64,000 bases of DNA, taken from contig NC_088296.1 in assembly GCF_032854445.1 (NCBI RefSeq), positions 2,131,246-2,195,245 on the forward strand, in the 5' to 3' direction. The translations under genes were made by a program, and so were the position numbers. Below, in pieces: positions 48,156-59,109 of the stretch (within the stretch, counting starts at the first letter, position 1; each line of letters starts with the position of its first letter). Under the pieces are notes generated by a model that did not search any database, was not told where the DNA came from, and worked only from the letters and a program-made list of their open reading frames with translations. This stretch comes from Liolophura sinensis. Taxonomy: Eukaryota; Mollusca; Polyplacophora; Chitonida; Chitonidae.

Positions 48156-49387
48156 GTAAGCTTTTAGTACTAAGTAAAACGTGTGTGGTATGTCATTCTC
48201 AATAAGGGGTGTGTGTAAAAACCAAGTCCTGTGAGGAGATGCACTTTAAATGATTACTGTCTGGATCGATTCCTCTCCACACAAAGTACCCTGTTGTGAT
48301 CCTGTAAGCTCCCTAGTATAGCCAGACATGTACCTCCTAAATGTCAAGCCGCGTACAGGTGATGTGGAGACTGGGCTCAACGTCTAGTGTTTTACGACCG
48401 GAAACGATTCCCGAAGCCAAGATAACGACAGTTGGAATCACTTTCAAGAGCAGTGTGGCTTTCTTTATTTATTATATAAAGGCTTTATTCATAAGACCGA
48501 TCGCACTGCGCCTCTGAAGCGGGAAACACGGGCTTAAGCTTGACTGGGCTTGTACAAGCCAGACATGACAACTGGGTGCATTGGCGCTAGACTTTTGTCG
48601 CGCAAAACGTATACCGTCTCACAGTGCCTTGTGTTTAGCGATAGTTCCGGAAGTTCTCGAAGTCCCGGCTCAACTCCGATTTGCTTTCCGCCGCTTGACT
48701 TGCACCGAGACGTCTTCTTGTTTTCACTTGTAAACAATAACAAGGACAGATAAATGTCGCGATGAAAGAACGTTTTCGTACTTAATTTCGTTCGCCGGAT
48801 AGTCAGTTCGAGTCCACCGAGGCTATGGGTATGTTGTTGTTGTGTTTGGACGTTCTTACCGGCTACCTGACAGTTTCCGGACGTTGTGGAGATAAGGTGG
48901 GATTCTACGAGACGAGGCAGCCAAAAGAAGGGGATTGGAAAATTACCGGCTGTACCTGTGTCAGTATACATGTAACGTTGCACTGGGGTGTGATCACTAG
49001 GCAACACGACAAACATACCGGAATTGTGTTTCATGCACACACCCGTGTCATTTCGCTCAAAAACTGTTACAGGAAAAAGTGTTACTTATATGGTTACCTG
49101 AAGTCAACCAATTAACCCTGACCTATGACCCGACAATCTGTGTTAGAGAAAACGGAATAATGTAGGCAAAGAAGAATACCTGTAACACTTAGAAGACAAG
49201 TGTTGGATGTTGTAACTGTGGCTGTGTACCAAACATGCAATTCGTCTCATAAACCCCATCCAAGAGTTCAAATTTGTAAACGCATTAATTCAAAACAAAT
49301 GATTCAGATTATTTTGATATACTTTTCGAAATTGTATGTCAGGCGATAGCGATTTCTTTTCTCTTTTCTAAACTTTTTGTTTGAAAG

Positions 49388-49599
49388 TTTCGTGCTGTTT
49401 AAATTGCTCCACTCTTGTTCATGTCGATTGCCTACCCGCGAACAGTGCCGTCGTCTACAGAATAATTCACGGAAAGAAAAAAACGCTGACAAAAGAGGAA
49501 GTTCTAATCCCACGACAGGCCAAAGAGGTGGACGAAGGATCTATTATTATATATCATCTCACCAATATCATCGCTGTTCCACTGAATGTTAAGCATTAA
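49388..49599 (+). CDS. Unrecognised protein, last exon
   Basis: A long pyrimidine tract (TTTCTTTTCTCTTTTC) precedes the acceptor TTTGAAAG; the exon enters in phase 1 and is open for 69 codons to TAA. The chain begins with a Cys group (SCCLNCSTLVHVDCLP), continues with VVYRIIHGKKKTLTKEEV and ends IIIYHLTNIIAVPLNVKH. An AATAAA at 49685-49690, 86 bases past the stop, supports a real 3' end. Four cysteines in 14 residues beside beta-strand-like text suggest a small extracellular domain, but I do not recognise a family. Intron length to the previous exon is 1232 bp. The overlapping frame at 49377 on the same strand is an out-of-phase shadow. Confidence 0.55.
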
Positions 49600-49684
49600 G
49601 ACAAACAACAGTCAATGGGCCTAACTTACTGCAAATATAAAATTCTTGTACTTACATTGGGTAATGAAACCATATGCAGTGTAA

Positions 49685-49690
49685 AATAAA
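49685..49690 (+). terminator. Candidate polyadenylation signal AATAAA
   Basis: A canonical hexamer 86 bases after the stop codon of the exon ending at 49599. Confidence 0.5.
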
Positions 49691-49937
49691 ATCAATTACC
49701 AATGGAAATCTATAAATAAGGCACTGGTTTGACGGATCACGATATCTGTAAGTGAACTGACCCTTAAACTAGTACTTCAACAGTGAAGACATGAAAATGA
49801 AATAAACTCTGTATATAAGTGTCTGAAAATAATATCAATTATATTATGTTTTAATACGGTTGACCAAATAGAACGTAGTCAAATGTTTGGATTTTAAAAT
49901 CGGCTTTTCACATAGGTCACCAAGTTCAGCTCTTGCT

Positions 49938-50107
49938 GACTTCCGCTTCGGCAAAACGTGGGAAGGTCTGCCAGCAACCTGGGAATGGCCGTGGGTTTTC
50001 ACCGGGCTCTGTCCGAATTCCTCTCACCATAATCCTGGACGCCTTAGTATAAATGAAATATTCTTGAGTAAGGCGTAAAACACCAATCAAATAAATAACT
50101 AAGTAAA
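49938..50107 (+). mobile_element. SINE 3' part
   Basis: AAACGTGGGAAGGTCTGCCA, GCAACCTGGGAATGGCCGTG, GAAATATTCTTGAGTAAGGC, GTAAAACACCAATCAAATAA and tail. The head is missing. Confidence 0.88.
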
Positions 50108-50302
50108 TCCTATAGATCACATCAGCAATGCACATTGTATATGGTCGATGACGCCATACCGACCGTTGTCTGGCACAAAAACAGGTAACTTTGTTGTGTG
50201 TGTGTCCGTACACACACCCCAACTGAAAGATGTTGTTAAAACTGTGGGACCTCATTGGCGTTTTGTTGTATCAATTTGCATGGTTGTAAAACTCCAGCTC
50301 AT

Positions 50303-50427
50303 TTATGTACTTGATTAGCGTTTTACATCGCACTTGAGAATATTTAACTTATACAAAGGCGGCCAGTATTACGGTGAAAGGAAACCGGACAGAGCCCAGG
50401 GAAGTTCCACGACCATCCACTGGTTAC
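50303..50427 (-). mobile_element. SINE 3' part
   Basis: TTGATTAGCGTTTTACATCG, GAGAATATTTAACTTATACA, GGAAACCGGACAGAGCCC in reverse. It is tail to tail with the copy at 49938-50107, about 200 bp apart. Confidence 0.82.
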
Positions 50428-52784
50428 TCAATGGAAAAATATAAGGACAAAGCATAGGTATTTTACGGCCTTTCTATATTGATGCATCCTTGTTTTTTGT
50501 TGTTGTTTTTTTGGTTAAGCATAAGCCCAGGCGGGGTTGGTCTGCTTTATCTCGCTGACCACACCAAGGGTTATCGACTGCCATAAATCGCCCAGCACAA
50601 TAATCGGGATGGTAGACCATGATACTTGCAAGAGGTGGGAATTCGATCAACCGCCTTAAACAGCTATGCAAACAATTCACCCCACTTCCAACTTAATCTA
50701 CCCATTTGCCTGATTTGTTAAATTAAGTGGTGAGAAATCGCCAGTAGAGCCCTCTGAATTGGCACCGGTGTGTCTCTTTTGTCAACGACAACACGTGGCA
50801 TTTCACTGGTAGCCCAGCAAATTTCGCTAAACCCATTATTAAAATGTTGAACATGTGAGCCGTTCTGAAATGGTGCTACTGATATTAACTGTGTTTATCC
50901 TGCAAAGGCAGTGTGCCAGGAATAGTTCGAATCTCGGTGTCAATGCCCGAGCGGACAGATCATTACTTCTCAACCAATGACCGGGCTGTAGCTGAGTCGA
51001 TAAGACGCTTGTTTTTTCAAGCGCCTGGACAAAAGAGTTGCGAGTTCAACTCAACCTTTGGGTGGGGAGTATTCTGACAGGGCTGTTTGAGCATTACCAA
51101 TCTTAAAAATATCGTAAAAAATAACGATCGTCTATAACTAAACTATTATTATTATTTTTGTTGTTATTATTATTATTATTTTTACTGTCTGCTACGTAGT
51201 AGCAGATGGTAAAATCCAGTTTCAGCAACATTGCTCGATAAGAAACCCTTTATTTCAAAATTATCACTTGAAAGGATAAGTAGGGGCGGAGATACTTCCC
51301 CCCACGTCTGCAGAATAATTGTTTTATTCTTTCGTACGGCCAAAACAAAAAGGCCCTTGCCACGGTTTTTTTTTTTAAAGTTTGGAGTGCTGAATGCGTA
51401 GTGTTACATGTACGTTTGCTTGATCTGCCTTTATTCGCAAGGTTTGAGATTTAACAACTTTTAGACCGCCTTTTATTTGACAATGGAAAACATGACAAAA
51501 TCAGACAGAACGTCAGCCCCTATTCTACATGCTTTGATCTACGTATAACATTGCCAGAGCTGGATTTGAGATCGCGACTTCTTACATGGAAAGTCATTAA
51601 CGCGTCAAAACCGTACAATTACTCCCTCTGTATAGCCATACGCCGGCAAGCTGCTCAAATACCAGGTGGTGATATTCCAACAACGGCACAAAGCCTCTGC
51701 GATTTTCGTATCGATTTTGTAAAGAAAGCTTAGATTGTCCTCGTATCTGGCTTACGTCGCGATCCTCTTTTGTCAATTTACACCAAAGCAATGTCCATAA
51801 AAAAGATTTCGAATTGGAGTGGCTCTTCCACAAATGAACAATAATAACTGTAACTACAGCGACTTCCGCTGACATTATAAGCGTTAAGGGCTCACGCATT
51901 GCCACGGAGATTTGTTTATGAGGGGACTCCAAGGAATAAGGCTTGACTGACATTTGTCTTGATGTGCATCAAACACAAACCTTTTAGTAGAAAAACAGAC
52001 CATTAGCATATCAATAATTTATGACCACTAAAGAAAGAAACAATGCTAAACCCCACACTCAAACCGACGGGTAACGGAAAAAACCCTTACAATATCAGTG
52101 TGTTCTTAGATGACACTGTGTTTAAAACGGTAGTACCGCCAAATCTTCAAAAACAAACCGTTGACGATCACTTCCGCAAGATTTGCGGGCTGTAAATCCG
52201 CGTGATAGACAACGTGATTTGCTATATTCATTCTGTTGTATCTTTACTCTGATGCTGTCATTGATGACGGCAGTATTTTCCAATAACAAACATAAAATTC
52301 ATTATCCTAACTCTTATGTTGGCACACCCTTCCATCTCTTGCTAACCAGTGCACATGGAATAATAACGGTACACATTTCCCCTTTTCTCAGATTCTTAGT
52401 CTTTCTACTGAACAACAAATATTGATATATATGTTTTTCTTAGTATATGGACTTCGAGAGAAACGTAAGATTTAGCTTACGCCACAACTAATATCTGTCC
52501 TATGAATAGGAAGGAGCACGTGTACAGTAACTGCAAAGGAATATGAAAAACCAGGGTCTTATGTTCGTGGGGATAAAGTGATACGTGTATGTACACGTAA
52601 CAAAACAACTTCTGACGTTGAAAACATGGCGAACATTGGTCAGGTCTTTATCAGGATTATAGACTGAAAACTTTGTTTTTGCATATTTTGAAAAGAATGC
52701 ATTTATATAGTAAACAGCCGTTAAAGAACTTTCAACTGAGGAAGAATTCACTCGACCACCCAGAAAGTATAAATAAAGATGTAT
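50428..52784. other. No gene firmly recognised
   Basis: Contains the tRNA-like segment at 50986 and a (TTA)n run at 51142-51182. At 51558-51665 (+) a candidate exon (after ACATTGCCAG, ending ATACCAG|GTGGTG) reads LLTWKVINASKPYNYSLCI; on the opposite strand, 51597-51953 carries a hydrophobic stretch (VAVVTVIIV). Neither could be tied to a family, and they cannot both be coding over the overlap. Confidence 0.4.
50986..51062 (+). repeat. tRNA-like segment, probable SINE head
   Basis: TGTAGCTGAGTCGATAAGAC resembles an A box and GTTGCGAGTTCAACTCAAC a B box, with a stem GCGCTTG-like/CAAGCGC between. The anticodon loop is not 7 nt and no acceptor stem closes, so it is a tRNA-derived repeat and not a tRNA gene. 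It differs from the main SINE family of the window. Confidence 0.5.
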
Positions 52785-53122
52785 ATATAACGCACAGAGA
52801 GTAAAACCAAACCACGGACGACAGTGTGATAGCTGGCAAATGGTCACACGTAACCGCTGAAATATGGCTACAGCATAGAGAGTAAAACCAGAGCAGCGAC
52901 GACAGTGTGATAAACGTACAGCACAGAGAGTAAAACCAGACCACTGACGACAGTGTGATAGCTGGCAAATGGTCACATGTAAGCTGAGAAATACAGCCTC
53001 TTTTCAGTTTACATCAGAGGGGGAATGTTTTTGTAAATGCCCCTAGCCCCATGGCTTAGACGGCATTAGAGGGCAAAGTGCCGTGGTGTTAACTGAAATT
53101 CATTAGACGCCATTGGGATAGA
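52785..53122 (+). repeat. Dispersed repeat, CACAGAGAGTAAAACCA family, with triplicated 5' part
   Basis: Three tandem partial units begin near 52792, 52874 and 52921, each with CAGAGAGTAAAACCA followed by GACGACAGTGTGATA; the last continues through GCTGGCAAATGGTCACATGT to CCCATGGCTTAGACGGC and GTGCCGTGGTGTTAACTG. It gives the most complete view of the family. Confidence 0.85.
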
Positions 53123-53498
53123 ATGACTAAAAGTTTAGTCATCACATTTAAAATAAACTTAACAAAAATCTAAACGCACAAAGCAAATTTATATTACTTT
53201 CTCTCAGTATGAAATAACGTATTAACTCAACAATTAGGGAAAGCATTCATTATCAGCTGTGGATTCAATTTCCACCAGATTTTTACACTTTAGGGCAATA
53301 ATCCAGGAGCTGTGGCGGCGTGAAAACAGATCATAGAGTGGTCAGTAATCACAGCTTACAACTCACAGCTCTCAGTGCCGAACTCTGTGGCATTGTGTGG
53401 TGCGTGTATCACATGTGGAGTAGAAAGCCTTGGTCCGGATATCAAAAGGATATGATAAAGTACAACCAGACAGATTACACGTGTATTCATTAGCTATT
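53123..53498. other. No gene recognised
   Basis: AT-rich, nothing recognised. Confidence 0.5.
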
Positions 53499-53747
53499 TA
53501 CACTAAAAGAATTAATCTGTTAAATATTGCAGAAAGTCTGTTATCTGAGTGATGCTTAAATGTATTCTGTTAGTATAACATAATACTTTGTCATATTCAA
53601 CATAATATCCTGATAGTCTATTGGAACCTTCATTTTGAATTAACAGAATACGTGTGTTATATATAACAAAGTAATCTGGTGAAATGGTAATATATTCTAG
53701 CATCAGTCAGCAACAAACTTTCTCTTAAATTTAGAAAAAATAGTGTT
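53499..53747. mobile_element. Non-autonomous TIR element (TACACTAA family), copy 3
   Basis: The left arm TACACTAAAAGAATTAATCT, GAGTGATGCTTAAATGTATT mirrors the right arm TATTCTAGCATCAGTCAG, AAACTTTCTCTTAAATTTAG, AAATAGTGTT. This is the cleanest copy without tandem expansion, about 249 bp, with no coding sequence. Confidence 0.75.
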
Positions 53748-54024
53748 TGTGTTTGCCTACTCAAAAAACTGACAAGGGCTGATTGGAATTGTTATATGAG
53801 AAATACTGGGAAACTGTAAATACGGTATACTTTTTCCAAGTTGAAGAAGTAACGATGTGTTACTCTTAAAATGTTTGTTGACAAAAATACTACATTCAAA
53901 CATCGTCATTCTTGAGACTAACGTGCTGGATACTTTTCCAATACATTCACAAGTATACTGTTGCGTGTTTCCCTCTTAGTCCACACAATTCCCCCGAGGG
54001 ATGGGGGCGTGAGGCCCCATAGCC

Positions 54025-54132
54025 AAGGGGGGCCTCCAACTGTAATGCTGCCCGCCGTCGAATAAGTGAAATGTTCTTGAGTACGGCGTAAAACTACCAT
54101 CAAATAAAAAATTAAATAAATAAATAAATACT
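54025..54132 (+). mobile_element. SINE 3' end
   Basis: TAATGCTGCCCGCCGTCGAA, GTGAAATGTTCTTGAGTACG, GCGTAAAACTACCATCAAAT and an (AAATA)n tail. The upstream part is rearranged G-rich sequence. Confidence 0.82.
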
Positions 54133-55491
54133 ATTCCCTAGAGTAATCTATATTTCTCACACTGTTCAAGGTTTTCATGTACAAAGATATGTTACGCAAT
54201 ATAACAGCCAGGACAAAGACATTCATTCCTCTGCTTATGAATATTTAATACCCATTCTTGTAATGAAATGAATGCAAAGGACGTTAACACTCGTTGAGCA
54301 TATTCACTCATAGAAACAGACGGCATTAATGTTCTATCGCATGTACAAGACTGATTATTGATTGACCTTGTACAAAATGGCGTCCTCTAGAGAGATGACC
54401 TTGTTAAGTGCACGTACAACACAAGCTGGCAAATAAACCATTATGCATTGTTAATGGAAAAGAGAAAGTGCGAGTTTATGTTCACTTAAGCACGTGGCAT
54501 CAATCCTCCATTACCTTGTCTCTTTTCAACTGAGTAAAGCGGAGCACGGCTTGTTAACAGCGGGCATAAACTGATACTACTGACGTGTAACCAGTGTCAA
54601 TATTTCTTAATGAACCCATAATGAATACGCACCACCGGTCCTCGATCGCGAGCGGACTAGAGAATGTGACAACTGGGGTGGGCTCCAGCTATCCTCGCGA
54701 GAGACATCATTCCAGAAGCAATGACCGTGATTACCCTTGAGAAGCAGAGCGCCGTCGTCAGCATAGGCTTTTGACCTTTGTCAGATCACGCCCTGAAGTG
54801 ATTTCCCACGGGAAGTCGTGGTATTTTATAATCACGTGCCATTGTATATTTATAAGCCATGCAGCATACCATCAATACATTGACACTGAATTGAAAAATA
54901 GGGCTGGGGCTATGGTGTTTTTATTCCCACAAAATGTTTCCGCATGGAGCAGATTGCTATTAAACAAAGAGATAGGCGTGTAAAATCAAATTCCTGATAT
55001 ACACAGACCGCGCACCTGCTACATCACGTGATTACGCAATCGTAATGGCGACTAGATAGTGGTGAATTGGCTCGACCAAAACTGTAATCAAGGTATATCA
55101 CAGGGAATGTTAATGGGTAAATCCAGGCATCACAAAGTTGTTCTCCGGTGCAAACGTTCTCGGTGGAATGCTTGCTGGAATGTATCCATTAGCCCGGTGA
55201 GGTACTATTATACATTGCCTTTATTGTCCAAATACTTGGCTGAATCATACGGGATATCTGACCAGGTTGTAGAAGAGACGGGTAACATGCCTGTCCATTA
55301 CCTAGATACACAAAGTGCAGTTCAAGTTTGGCTATGGGAAGAAAATTTCTCGATTCTCCCGCTTCAATTGTTTCATAAACATTGCTAGCAATATATCATA
55401 AATCAAACATATTGCTTACGTTCGTTGGGGATACTTGTCTTACACCAACTTGGTATAGATTGATGTAATATTTTTTGGACATTCATGTACA
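54133..55491. other. No gene recognised
   Basis: The 109-codon + frame at 55059-55388 has no motif; a donor-like CCG|GTGAGG lies inside it. Not called. Confidence 0.45.
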
Positions 55492-55920
55492 GTACAGAGA
55501 GTAAGAGACAACAATGTGTGGCTCGCAAACTATCACACGTAGCAGGTGAAATACCGCCTCTTTAAGTATTTCTAGACCAGTGACGTCTAATAAATTGCAT
55601 TTAACATCACTGCAAAATTGTGTTTACCTTATTCTTTTTAAGGCATGGCGCTAGAGGAGCTGTAAATTGCTACCATTTATGCAGTTAGAATAACACCCTG
55701 ACTGACGTAAATTGACAAGAGACCGTATTTCACCGGTTACGTGTGACCATTTGCCAGCTATCACACTATCGTGGCTACCCTGGTTTTACTCTGTATGCTG
55801 TACATCTTTAATATTATTTCTGACAAATTTATCTCAGTCAGGGTTTTATTTTAACTGTTCATGTAAATGCCTGCATAGTTGCGAATTTCACCCCCTTAGC
55901 CTCATGGCTGAAATTGAATT
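55492..55920. repeat. Dispersed repeat, CACAGAGAGTAAAACCA family, fold-back arrangement
   Basis: A + fragment (CAGAGAGTAAGAGACA to ACCGCCTCTTTAAG) at 55494-55567 is followed by a nearly full minus copy at 55640-55818 (TTTACGTCAGTCAGGGTG on the complement) and a + copy at 55828-55920 (TCTCAGTCAGGGTTTTATTT, CATGTAAATGCC, CCTCATGGCTGAAATTGA). The last two form an inverted pair able to fold into a hairpin. Confidence 0.75.
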
Positions 55921-56995
55921 AGGTTTCAAAAATGCATACGTTAGGAGGACGTCATTTGCGCCTGCGCACGTAGACATCTTTTTGCTAATTAGTCTCACCA
56001 TGACAGGCTACAGTAAATTTCAAAGCATTGCCTGGATTGTTAGCCGAATAATGCAATCAACTATAGAGATTCAACTAAAACAGGGGTATGTGAGGCAGGC
56101 ACGTATCCGCGGTGACGCAGGAGGACGAGCCAATCCGGAAATGCCGCCATCATGTGGGCATGAATAATTGAGATCATGTGAGCAGGTGAACGCGGCAGAA
56201 AAACCGATGGCGGCAATACGAGAACAGTGCTTGCATAATGGAAAATTAACTATGCATAAGGCAGGGTGCTAGCTAAGGAATTCGAGTTGATGACGGATCG
56301 CTAGGCTGTCAGGTGAAGCATCTTAGGCAGGCATTTTTTAGATAACGCGCATTAATATGCGGCTTAAGTGAAACTGCTATAGCTCTACTGTATGCATGAT
56401 GGGGAGTTCTTAACTTTACGACACCTTGGGACACGCACATTATGGCGCCTCTGTGAGCCTGGCATTTTTGGCCAGCTTCCCTGCACTGGTATAGCAACGT
56501 TGTACAAGGGTATTTTTCGTACACATCTAACCACATTCTTAACTTTATTGTTGATTCGTGAAAACTTGTTGACAGTTTTAGGTTTGATGGGGCGCCAAGC
56601 GTTCTTCATCTGCCCATAAATCTTAGCTTTGTTGTGCAAGTATATTTTGGGAAATATTCGTTACGTGGGGCCCGTGTTACGAAATTCTCATATAACTTAC
56701 TTAGCGTCACATTAGTGACACACGTTATATAACGCTGCGTTACCGTGATTAATGCACTCAGCGTAACGCTGTGAAACCCTTGTGAAACGACTACAGGTGT
56801 TAAAAATGATATGCATAACATAATACGTTTAACAACAACAACAACAAAATGACCTCAGTTAACTATGAAACTTCCCAGCAAATAATTGGCGTATTTCCAG
56901 TGACTATAAAGAACTCTAGAAATCAAAAATATTTTTACTTTTTTTAAAAAAATTGTAAATTTCCTTAGTTCGTTAAGTTCAGCTAGTGTGTTTTT
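55921..56995. other. No gene recognised
   Basis: Overlapping short frames on both strands near 56310-56640 have no motif. Confidence 0.5.
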
Positions 56996-57122
56996 AAGCG
57001 TTTCAAGGTCATGGTAGTACAATATACGGCGTTTCAAGGTCATGGTAGTACAATATACGGCGTTTCAAGGTCATGGTATTACAATATACGGCGTTTCAAG
57101 GTCATGGTAGTACAATATACGG
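56996..57122. repeat. 31-bp tandem repeat, 4 copies
   Basis: The unit GGCGTTTCAAGGTCATGGTA then GTACAATATAC is almost perfectly conserved (one G-to-T change in the third copy). A young array. Confidence 0.96.
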
Positions 57123-57507
57123 CCACACGCGCTGAAATCCAGAATATGCAGTTCATTTAAGTCCCAGCATTCAATCGATTTAAAAAACCGACTACGAAAA
57201 ATCAACCGATATTTTTTTTTCTAAGCCTAAATCTATTGAATAAAACCGAAGCTCACTTGAATAACGCATGCTCTAGAAATGACACTGCATTTAAGTAAAG
57301 GAAAGCTCAACGTAAGTCTTTCACCCTAACATTAAGTCATTGGGAGATATATAAAATTGGCAACCCACTTCCTCCACGATCTTGGACAATCGCAGTCTTG
57401 ATAAAACACCACATATAGCAGACAAAACTAGCTTAGCAACTATCTGAGACAGTATTTGTGCACAGCTTTTCAGACAGCCATGGATCTTAGTAAACTTTAA
57501 ACATCAG

Positions 57508-57635
57508 TTTTATTTATTTATTTATTCATTTTATTTATTTATTTATTTGATTGGTGTTTTACGCCGTACTCAAGAATATCTCACTTATTCGGCGGTGGCC
57601 AGCATGATAGTGGGTGGAAACCTGACAGAGTCTTT
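57508..57635 (-). mobile_element. SINE 3' end
   Basis: A long TTTATTTATT tail (reverse), GATTGGTGTTTTACGCCGTA, CTCAAGAATATCTCAC and GGCGGTGGCCAGCATGATAG, then truncated. Confidence 0.88.
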
Positions 57636-57851
57636 TCAAACAATGTGTGGAAAGACGGGATACGTCTTTATGTCAAGGTATGTTTTTTTTTCAGGCGGGC
57701 ATTTCGGTTTCTCCTTCATAAACTTATGTGACAGTGAAATCGTATGAGTGAAAACTAAACCCTTAAACATTAACAGTGAGTTGAACGTAAGCAGGGTCAT
57801 ATTCAGATATAGTTATCGACTACATATGACGGGCTTTGTTTTTCCTTACAG

Positions 57852-58001
57852 AGAAAGTTGTACAAAATTGATATGTATAGCTTACGTCTGTTGGTATAGC
57901 TGTCAACGCAGATATGGGACTAACAACAGCCATATCTCAACATTAAATGGTTTGGAGGGAAGTGTTAGGTCATCGCATTTCGTTATAGAATTCAGATTTA
58001 G
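57852..58001 (+). CDS. Candidate internal exon, Cys-containing, unrecognised
   Basis: The segment is bounded by a textbook acceptor (GCTTTGTTTTTCCTTACAG) and a good donor (TTTAG|GTAAGA). It is exactly 150 bases and open in the frame that enters and leaves in phase 2, a symmetric module. It encodes ESCTKLICIAYVCWYSCQRR, then YGTNNSHISTLNGLEG and VRSSHFVIEFRF. Four cysteines lie close together near the start, followed by a segment with beta-strand character, so an extracellular domain is likely. No partner exon was found on either side: a T-rich acceptor ends at 57694 and could open an upstream exon, but its frames stop early. I do not recognise the family. Confidence 0.42.
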
Positions 58002-59109
58002 GTAAGAAAAAACGTACAAAAGACTTACGTTAGGAGACTTTTCTCTGGGATGCTGTAGGTAATCCAAACGGCTTCTAGAGCAATCAAACTTTATGTGGAA
58101 AAAGCAAAGGCTCGAAGATCGGCGACGGAGTTGCTCTGCATGCGTGTTAAGTTATAGGCGGTGTGAATGATCTGGAAAACCGCTTTTTCCCATAATCATT
58201 CGCTATGAACGGTGAACCGGAATAAGGTCATTAGGCATATTTGTCGGCATTTACGGCGTCATCATAGCACGGTGACTTAAACGTCAGTCTCATGCCTTGA
58301 CCCATCGTCCACTCAAACTGCAAGGCTTATGGGCAGCCTGTCTAGTTGCTAGTTCGCAGAGTGTGGTGATGCTACCTTTGTGTGTATTAATGTATACATC
58401 TGTACATAGACCTGCATCTATGCATATAGACTCGTAGGCTAAAAGGCTGTCAACAGCTGTTGCACTAAAGTCAATAACAGGTATTGACGTTTCCAGGCAT
58501 TCTTAAGTACTGAAAACGTGCCGTTGAAATCTGTTTAAGTAGGTCACCATCGCAATAATAAAACTGAAAAAGAGTATCACCTGAGTACAAAACTATTGTA
58601 ACAAAGCACGAAATAATTGTGATATGATTTTTACTGGTTTATGTTTTAGGCTTAGTTCCGATCGATGTACTTTTGGAGTAACTTGGAGATGTTAGAGCGT
58701 AGTTAATTGCATAGGCTTATTTCTTCATCTCTTGGATTTGTTACACAGTATTGATAAACCTGAGGTATCTGAGTAGCCGTTACACTTTCACAAAAACGTC
58801 CACATCACAGGTTCAAATCCAGCTCTAGGCTTTAATTTTGTTTAACGTTGGGGACTTTAACGGCGAATTGTGCTGGTTTCTCCAGGCTATGCTCGGTTTC
58901 CGCTACCATACTAAGGATAGTTTCTCCCTGGCTGTATTCCTTCACCATTCAGGACAGCCTCGCCACGGTCACGATCGATTTCTCCATCCAACACGGGAAT
59001 TATTCCTCGGGTTTTGCTTGGGTTTCTTTTGTCACTCAGGGTGGTTTTTCTCAGGCTAGGACTGATTCGCCTGCTAGGGGTTTCTCCATAGCTATAATCA
59101 GTATTTTTT
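58002..59109. other. No firm gene; tRNA-like words and the decayed edge of the 43-bp array
   Basis: GTTCAAATCC at 58811 resembles a B box. From about 58860 the sequence shows scattered GGTTTCTCC and GGCTATGC words, a degenerate beginning of the array that follows. Confidence 0.5.

Noticed and set aside
48534-49040. 168-codon minus frame and opposing + frames
   Set aside because: No motif; lies in the intron of the + strand gene model; composition gives no support.
50986-51062. A functional tRNA gene
   Set aside because: A- and B-box-like words are present, but the anticodon loop size and acceptor stem do not fit a tRNA; treated as a tRNA-derived repeat.
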